A stretch of 64,000 nucleotides of DNA from Dokdonella fugitiva (GTDB lineage Bacteria; Pseudomonadota; Gammaproteobacteria; Xanthomonadales; Rhodanobacteraceae), in the NCBI RefSeq assembly GCF_014138265.1, contig NZ_JACGXL010000008.1, forward strand, positions 124,001 to 188,000. The letters run 5' to 3'. The notes below the pieces were generated by a model that was given only the letters and a program-made list of their open reading frames with translations, was not told where the DNA came from and ran no database searches. Position 1 is the first letter of the stretch. The number at the start of each line of letters is the position of its first letter. The translations under genes and the position numbers were made by a program. This document shows positions 52,419 through 61,400 of the stretch, piece by piece.

Positions 52419-55400
52419 ATGCTGATTTCGAGCGGCCGCGTCGCGGCGCGGGAACGGTTTTCGTTGTCCGGGGCTACAGCACAGCTTCAAAAGCCGCTTC
52501 GGCACTCGATATCACTGAGTAAATCCCTTCGACGCATCGGTATGGGCGGCCTCGCGGCGCTGCTGGTCGGCATCACGTCTTCGGCGAATGCGGCCTATGT
52601 GCAGCGCTATTCGACCACGACGCGCGGCGCGATCACGTTCGTCGGCAATTCGCTCGGTCTGAGCCGCGCGGCCGGCAACGGCGGCCTCACGGCACCCGGC
52701 ACGGCCGACTCGATCGGCGCCCTGAGTACGACCAATACCGCGCTCCAGGTCGGCACCTACCCGGCCGGGACGACCGCTGACTGGCACCTGGACGGTTCCA
52801 GTGCGATTCTGACAATTCCTGCGGGCAGCACGATCATCCACGCCGAGTTGATCTGGGGTGGCTCGGAAGTCGGTGGTGCCGACGACGTCACGGCGTCGAT
52901 CGATACGCCGGTGACCTTCGCGATGCCGGGCGGCACGACGACGACGGTCGGTCCCAATGCGGCGGCATCGCAGGTCGGCGGGGGTCGCTACATCCGTGCG
53001 GCCGACGTGACCGACCTGGTGGTCGCCGCCGGGACCGGCACCTACACGGTCTCCGGCGTGCCGGCGACGCGCGGCAACACCGACACCGACAATGCGGCCG
53101 GCTGGACGCTCGCGGTCGTCTACAGCAACTCGACGCTCGCCGTGCGCAACATGACGATCTTCGTCGGCGCGGAGATCGGCGGTGCGGGGGCGGCGAGCGT
53201 GAGCGGGTTCTGCACGCCGTCGTCCGGCGCGCTCAACGGCCGCGTGCTGGTGACCGCGATCGAAGGCGATGCGAGCCGCACGGGCGACACGTTCCTGTTC
53301 GGCACGAGCGCGACGCTCACCAACGCCAATCGCCTGTCGGGTACCAACAACCCGATCGGCAACTTCTTTGCGTCGCAGATCAACGGCGACACCGGGGCGC
53401 TGGTCACGACCGGCACCTTCGGCACGCGCAACCACAACGCGGCGGCGGGAACCAACATCAGCGGCGGCCGCCAAGGCTGGGACATTACCAATGTCGACGG
53501 CTCGGCGCAGCTCGTCAACAACCAGACCATTGCGTACGCGCAGGGCACGACCACGGGCGACCAGTACACGGTCGCCGGCCTCGGCCTGCAGATCGACGTG
53601 TTCGCGCCGTCGTTCCCGGTCACGGTGAAGCAGGTCGACCGCACCTCGACTTACGTCGGCGACACGATCACCTACACCGTCACGCTCAACAACAACGGTG
53701 GTTCGACCGCGAACAACATCGTGTTCAACGATCCGGTGCCGGCGAACACGAGCTTCGTCGCGGGCAGCTTCAAGATCGACGGCGTCACGCAGGCCGGCGT
53801 GCTCTCGCCGGTCGGTGTCGCGATGGGCTCGATCGCGAACGGCGCGCAGAAGGTCGTCACGTTCCAGGTGCACGTCGATTCGTTGCCGGCGAGCCACGAA
53901 ATCACCAACTCCGCCAACTGGACCTACAACTACACCGCGTGCAGTTCGACGCTGCCGGGCTCGGTGACCACCAACGAAGTCAGCACGCCGATCCCGGTCG
54001 CCGATCTTTCGATCACCAAGACCGACGGCAGCGCGACCGCGACGCTGGGCGGTCCGATCAGCTACACGATCGTCGCGTCCAACGCGGGCACGGCGACCGC
54101 GACCGGCGCGATCGTGAGCGACACGATCCCGGCCGCGATCCTCGGTGCCACGTGGACCGCCGCCTACGCGGGTGGCGCGAGCGGCCCCGCGTCGGGCAGC
54201 GGCAACATCAATGCGAGCGTGAACCTGCCGACCGGCGGCACGGCGACGTTCACGGTCACCGGTACGGTCGACCCGGCCGCGACCGGCACGCTCGCGAACA
54301 CGGCCGCGATCGCCGCGCCCGTGGGCATCACCGATCCGAACACCGGCAACAACAGCGCGACCGACACGGACACGCTGTCGGCACAGGCGAACCTCGGCAT
54401 CACCAAGACCGACGGCGCCACGAATGCGACGCCCGGCGCGCCGATCACCTACACCATCGTCGCCAGCAACGCGGGCCCGAGCACGGCGACCGGCGCGACG
54501 GTGGCCGACACGATTCCCGGCAACATCACGGGCGCGACCTGGACCGTCGCCTACGCCGGCGGCGCGAGCGGCCCCGCCTCGGGCAGCGGCAACATCAATG
54601 CGAGCGTGAACCTGCCGTCGGGCGGTACCGCGACGTTCACCGTGACGGGTACGATCAGCGCGAGCGCGACCGGCACGTTGAGCAACACGGCGACGGTCAC
54701 CGTACCCGCCGGCGTGACGGATCCGACGCCGGGCAACAACAGCGCGACCGACAGCGACACACTGAACCCGAGCGCGAACCTGTCGGTCTCCAAGACCGAC
54801 GGCAGCACGACCTACACGCCCGGCGCGTCGATCACCTACACGATCGTCGCCGGCAACGCGGGCCCGAGCATCGCGAACGGCGCGACCGTCAGCGACACGA
54901 TCCCGGCGAGCATCACCGGCGCGACGTGGACCGTCGCCTACGCCGGCGGCGCGAGCGGCCCGGCGAGCGGCAGCGGCAACATCAACGCGAGCGTGAACCT
55001 GCCGGTCGGCGGCACCGCGACGTTCACCGTGACCGGCACGGTCGGCGCGGGCACCACCGGCTCGCTGTCGAACACCGCGACGATCGCCGTGCCCGCAGGC
55101 ACGACCGATCCGACGCCAGGCAACAACAGCGCCACCGACCTCGACACGGCCAATCCGCAAGCGAACCTCGGCATCACCAAGACCGACGGCGCGACGAGCG
55201 CGACGCCGGGTTCGCCGATCAGCTACACGATCGTCGCGAGCAACGCGGGCCCGAGCACGGCGACCGGCGCCACCGTGACCGACACGATTCCCGCATCGAT
55301 CACCGGCGCGGCATGGACGGCCGTCTACGCGGGCGGCGCGAGCGGCCCGGCTTCGGGCAGCGGCAACATCAATGCGAGCGTGAACCTGCCGGTCGGCGGC

Positions 55401-58400
55401 ACGGCGACGTTCACGGTCACGGGCACGATCAGTGCGACCGCGACCGGCACGCTCGCCAACACCGCGACGATCGCGGCACCCGCGGGCACGACCGATCCGA
55501 CCCCGGGCAACAACAGCGCGACCGACTCCGACACCCTCAATCCGTCCGCGGATCTCGCGATCACCAAGACCGACGGCGCCGCGAATGCGACACCCGGCAA
55601 TACGATCAGCTACACGATCGTCGCGAGCAACGCAGGCCCGAGCACGGCGACCGGCGCGACGGTGTCCGACACGATTCCCGCGAACATCACGGGTGCGACC
55701 TGGACGGCCGCCTACGCGGGCGGCGCGAGCGGCCCGGCGAGCGGCAGCGGCAACATCGCCGCGAGCGTGACGCTGCCGAGCGGCGGCACCGCGACGTTCA
55801 CGGTCACCGGCACGATCAGCCCGACCGCGACCGGCAGCCTCGCCAACACGGCGACGATCGCCGCGCCTGCGGGCGTGACCGATCCGACGCCGGGCAACAA
55901 CAGCGCGACCGACACCGACACGCTGAACCCGAGCGCGAACCTCGCGATCACGAAGACGGACGGCGCGACGAGCGCGACGCCGGGCAATGCGATCACCTAC
56001 ACGATCGTCGCGAGCAATGCGGGTCCGAGCACGGCGACCGGCGCGACCGTGACCGACACGATTCCGGCGAGCATCACCGGCGCGACCTGGACCGTCGCCT
56101 ACGCCGGCGGCGCGAGCGGCCCCGCGAGCGGCAGCGGCAACATCAGCGCGAGCGTGACCCTGCCGAGCGGCGGCACGGCGACGTTCACGGTGACGGGCAC
56201 GATCAGCGCGAGCGCGACGGGCACGCTCGCCAACACCGCGACGATCGCGGCGCCCGCGGGCGTGACCGATCCGACGCCGGCCAACAACAGCGCGACCGAC
56301 AGCGACACGTTGAACGCGAGCGCCGACATCCGCACGGTCAAGACCGGCCCGGCTGCGGTCGGTTACGGCGGTGCGCTCAACTACTCGGTCGTCGTGACGA
56401 ACCTCGGTCCGAGCGACGCGAACGGCACGACGTTCAGCGACGTGGTGCCAGCGAGCATCACGGGCGTCAGCGCGAACTGCAATACGCCGACCGGTGGCGC
56501 GGCGTGCGGCGCGGTCAACCTCGCGGGCAACACCGTGACGAGCACGATCACGACCTTGCCGAGCGGTGCCAGCGTCACCTTCACGATCGCCGGCACGGCA
56601 CCGACCAGCGGCGCGTCGGTCACCAACAGCGCGACCGCGAATCCGCCCGCCGGCACGACCGATCCATCGACCGGCAACAACACCGGTTCGGCGACGACGA
56701 ACCTGCTGCAGCCGCAGCTCACCGTGACGAAGGCGGCGACGCCGACGCCGTTCATCGTCGGCCAGCCGGCGAGCTACACGATCACCGTGTCGAACGGCGG
56801 CGCCGGCCCGACCGCGGGCAACATCACGATCGCCGATACGCTACCCGCAGGCATCACGCTCGCGAGCGCGAGCGGCACCAACTGGAGCTGCAGCGGGACG
56901 GGCACGCTGAGTTGCACCTACACCGGCACGATCGCCGCCGGTGGCAGCGCGACGCTCACGCTCGACGTCAACGTCGGCGCCGGCGCGGCGAACGGCAACA
57001 ACAGCGCGACCGCGAGCGGCGGCGGCGACCCGACCTGCCCGGCGCAGTCGCGCTGCACGGGCACGACGACGGTGCCGGTGAACCCGAGCGCGGACATCGC
57101 GATCGGCAAGAGCGTGGACAACCCGACGCCGAACGTCGGCGACGCGGTCACGTTCACGGTCACCGCGACCAACAACGGTCCGAACGCGGCGACCGGCGTG
57201 GCGGTCAACGACGCGCTGCCCAGTGGTCTCGCATTCGTCTCGGCGACGCCGTCGCAGGGCACCTACGACAACAACACCGGCGTGTGGGCGATCGGTGCGA
57301 TCGGCAACGGCGCGAGCGTGACGCTCGACATCGTCGCGACGGTGCTCACGCCGGGCGCGATCACCAACACCGCGACGAAGAGCGCGGGTGACCAGTTCGA
57401 TCCGAACGCGGGCAACAACGCGGGTTCGGCCTCGCTCAACGCGCAGCCGTCGGCCGACCTGCAGGTGAGCAAGACGGTCAACACCGCGACGCCGAACCTC
57501 GGCACCAACGTGACTTACACGATCACGGTGGTGAACGCGGGCCCGAACGACGCGACCAACGTCAGCGTCGACGACCTGTTGCCGGCCGGCCTCGTGTTCG
57601 TCTCGGCGACGCCGTCGCAGGGCGTCTACGACGACGGCGTCGGCCTCTGGACGATCGGCAGCGTCGCTGCAGGCGACACCGTCACGTTGCAGATCGTCGC
57701 GACCGTGACCCTGCCGGGCGACATCACGAACACCGCGACGGTCGATGCGGACGAGCACGATCCGAACACGACGAACAACACCGGCGGCGTGACCCTCAAC
57801 GGCCAGTCGGCCGATATCCAGGTGCTCAAGGGCGTCGACAACGCGAACCCGGTGCGCGGCGACACGGTCACCTTCACGATCACGGCGACCAACAACGGAC
57901 CGAGCGCGGCGACCGGCGTCGTGATCAGCGACCTGCTGCCCGCGGGCCTCTCGTTCGTCTCGGCGACGCCGAGCGTGGGCACCTACGACAACCTCACCGG
58001 CACATGGACGATCGGCGGCCTCGCCGCGAGCGGTGCGGGTGCGACCGCGACGCTGACCGTCGTCGCCGACGTCGACACCGACAGCGGCTTCACCAACACG
58101 GCGAGCCTCACCGCGATCGACCAGACCGATCCGAACCCCGCCAACAACAGCGCGAGCGTCGTCGTCACGCCGATCGCGAGCGCGGACCTGTCGATCACGA
58201 AGACCGACGGCAGCGCGAGCGCGACGCCCGGCGCGCCGGTCACGTACACGATCGTCGCGAGCAACGCAGGCCCGAGCCCGGCCAATGGCGCGACGATCAT
58301 CGACACGTTGCCGGCCCAGATCAGCGGCGCGAGCTGGACCTGCGTCGGCGCCGGCGGCGCGTCGTGTGCGTTCGCGAGCGGCGTCGGCGACATCAACACG

Positions 58401-61400
58401 CTCGCCGACATCCCGGCGGGCGGCAGCGTCACCTTCACCGTGACCGGCACGATCGCCGCGAACGCGAGCGGCACGCTCGCGAATACCGCGACGGTCGCGC
58501 CGCCCGCAGGCACCAGCGATCCCGACAACGGCAACAACAGCGCGACCGACAGCGACACGCTGAATGCGAGCGCCAACCTCGCGATCAGCAAGACCGACGG
58601 CAGCGGCACGGCGACGCCGGGCTCGCCGATCACCTACACGATCGTCGCGAGCAATGCGGGCCCGAGCGACGCGAACGGCGTGACCGTCACCGACGCGATC
58701 CCTGCGAGCATCACGGGCGCAAGCTGGACCTGCGTCGCGACCGGCGCCGCTGCGTGCACGAGCCCGAGCGGCAGCGGCAGCATCAACACGACGGTCGACC
58801 TCCCGGCCGGCGACAGCGTCACGTTCACGGTGATCGGCACGATCGCGCCGACCGCGACGGGTACGCTCGCCAACACGGCGACGATCGTGCCGCCGGTCGG
58901 CACGACCGATCCCGATCCGAACGACGACACCTCGACCGACAGCGACAGCCTCACGCCGCAGGCGGACCTCGCGATCAGCAAGACCGACGGCGCCACCAGC
59001 GCGACGCCGGGTTCTCCGATCAGCTATACGATCGTCGCGAGCAACGCGGGCCCGAGCACGGCGACCAACGCGACCGTCACGGACGCGGTTCCCGCGGCGA
59101 TCCTCGGCGCAACCTGGACCTGCGTCGGCGCCGGCGGCGCGACCTGCCCGGCGAGCGGCAGCGGCAACATCAACGCGAGCGTGACGATCCCGTCGGGCGC
59201 GAGCGTGACATTCACGGTGACCGGTACGGTCAGCGCGGCCGCGACCGGCACGCTCGCCAACACCGCGTCGGTGGCGGCACCGGCCGGCACGACCGATCCG
59301 AACGGAAGCAACAACAGCGCGACCGACAGCGACACGCTGGCAGCGAGCGCGAACCTCGCGATCAGCAAGACCGACGGCGCGGCGAGCGCGACGCCGGGCT
59401 CGCCGATCACCTACACGATCGTCGCGACCAACGCGGGACCGAGCAATGCGGTCGGTGCGACCGTTGCCGACACGATCCCGGCGAGCATCGCCGGCGCGAC
59501 CTGGGCCTGCGTCGGCGCGGGCGGCGCGACGTGCCCGGCGAGCGGCAGCGGCAACATCAACGCGACCGTGAACGTCCCGGTCGGCGGCAGCGTGACCTTC
59601 ACGGTGAGCGGCACGGTCAGCGCGAGCGCGACCGGCACGCTCGCGAACACGGCGACGATTGCGCCGCCGGCGGGCACGACCGATCCGACCCCGGGCGACA
59701 ACAGCGCGACCGACAGCGACACGCTGACACCGAGCGCGAACCTCGCGATCAGCAAGACCGACGGCAGCGCGAGCGCGACGCCGGGTTCGCCGATCAGCTA
59801 CACGATCGTCGCGAGCAATGCGGGTCCGAGCACGGCGACCGCTGCGGTCGTCGCCGACACGATCCCGGCGACCATCACGGGCGCGACCTGGACCGCCGCT
59901 TACGCCGGCGGTGCGAGCGGCCCCGCGTCCGGCAGCGGCAACATCAACGCGACGGTGAACATCCCGGTCGGCGGCACGGCGACGTTCACGGTGAGCGGCA
60001 CGGTCAGCGCGAGCGCGGCCGGTTCGCTGAGCAACACGGCGACGGTGGCGCCGCCCGCGGGCACGACCGATCCGACGCCGGGCGACAACAGCGCGACCGA
60101 TACCGACACGCTGACGCCGCAAGGCGACCTGTCGATCAGCAAGACCGACGGCAGCGCGAACGCGACCCCGGGTGCGTCGATCACCTACACGATCGTCGCC
60201 GGCAACAGCGGCCCGAGCAACGTGACCGGCGCGATCGTCGCCGATGCGATTCCCGCGAGCATCACGGGCGCGACCTGGACCTGCATCGGCGCGGGCGGCG
60301 GCACCTGTCCCGCGGGTGGCAGCGGCAACATCAATGCGACGGTCAACCTCCCGGTCGGCGGCACGGCGACGTTCACGGTGAGCGGCACGGTCAGCGCGAG
60401 CGCGACGGGCACGCTCGCGAACACGGCGACGATTGCGCCGCCGGCAGGCACGATCGATCCGACCCCGGGCAACGACAGCGCGACCGACAGCGACACGCTG
60501 ACGCCGAGCGCGAACCTCGCGATCAGCAAGACCGACGGCAGCGCGAGCGCGACGCCGGGTTCGCCGATCAGCTACACGATCGTCGCGAGCAATGCGGGTC
60601 CGAGCACGGCGACCGCTGCGGTCGTCGCCGACACGATCCCGGCGACCATCACGGGCGCGACCTGGACCGCCGCCTACGCCGGCGGTGCGAGCGGCCCCGC
60701 GTCCGGCAGCGGCAACATCAACGCGACGGTGAACATCCCGGTCGGCGGCACGGCGACGTTCACGGTGAGCGGCACGGTCAGCGCGAGCGCGACCGGTTCG
60801 CTGAGCAACACGGCGACGGTGACGCCGCCCGCGGGCACGACCGATCCGACGCCGGGCGACAACAGCGCGACCGATACCGACACGCTGAACCCGAACGCCG
60901 ACCTCGCGATCAGCAAGACCGACGGTGCCGCGAGCGCGACGCCGGGTTCGCCGATCAGCTACACGATCGTCGCGAGCAACGCAGGCCCGAGCAACGCCAC
61001 GGGCGCTACGGTCGCCGACACGGTGCCGGCGACCATCACGGGCGCGACCTGGACGGCCGTGTACGCCGGCGGCGCGAGCGGCCCCGCGTCGGGCAGCGGC
61101 AACATCGCGGCGACCGTGAACATCCCGGTCGGCGGCACGGCGACGTTCACGCTCGCGGGCACCGTGAGCGCGAGTGCGACCGGCAGCCTGGCCAACACCG
61201 CGACGATCGCGGCGCCGGCGGGCACGACCGATCCGACCCCGGGCAACAACAGCGCGACCGACACCGACACGCTGAATCCGCAAGCCGACCTCATGGTCAG
61301 CAAGACCGACGGCAGCGCGACGGCGACGCCGGGCAACACGGTCACCTACACGATCGTCGCGAGCAACGCAGGCCCGAGCAACGCCACGGGTGCGACCGTC

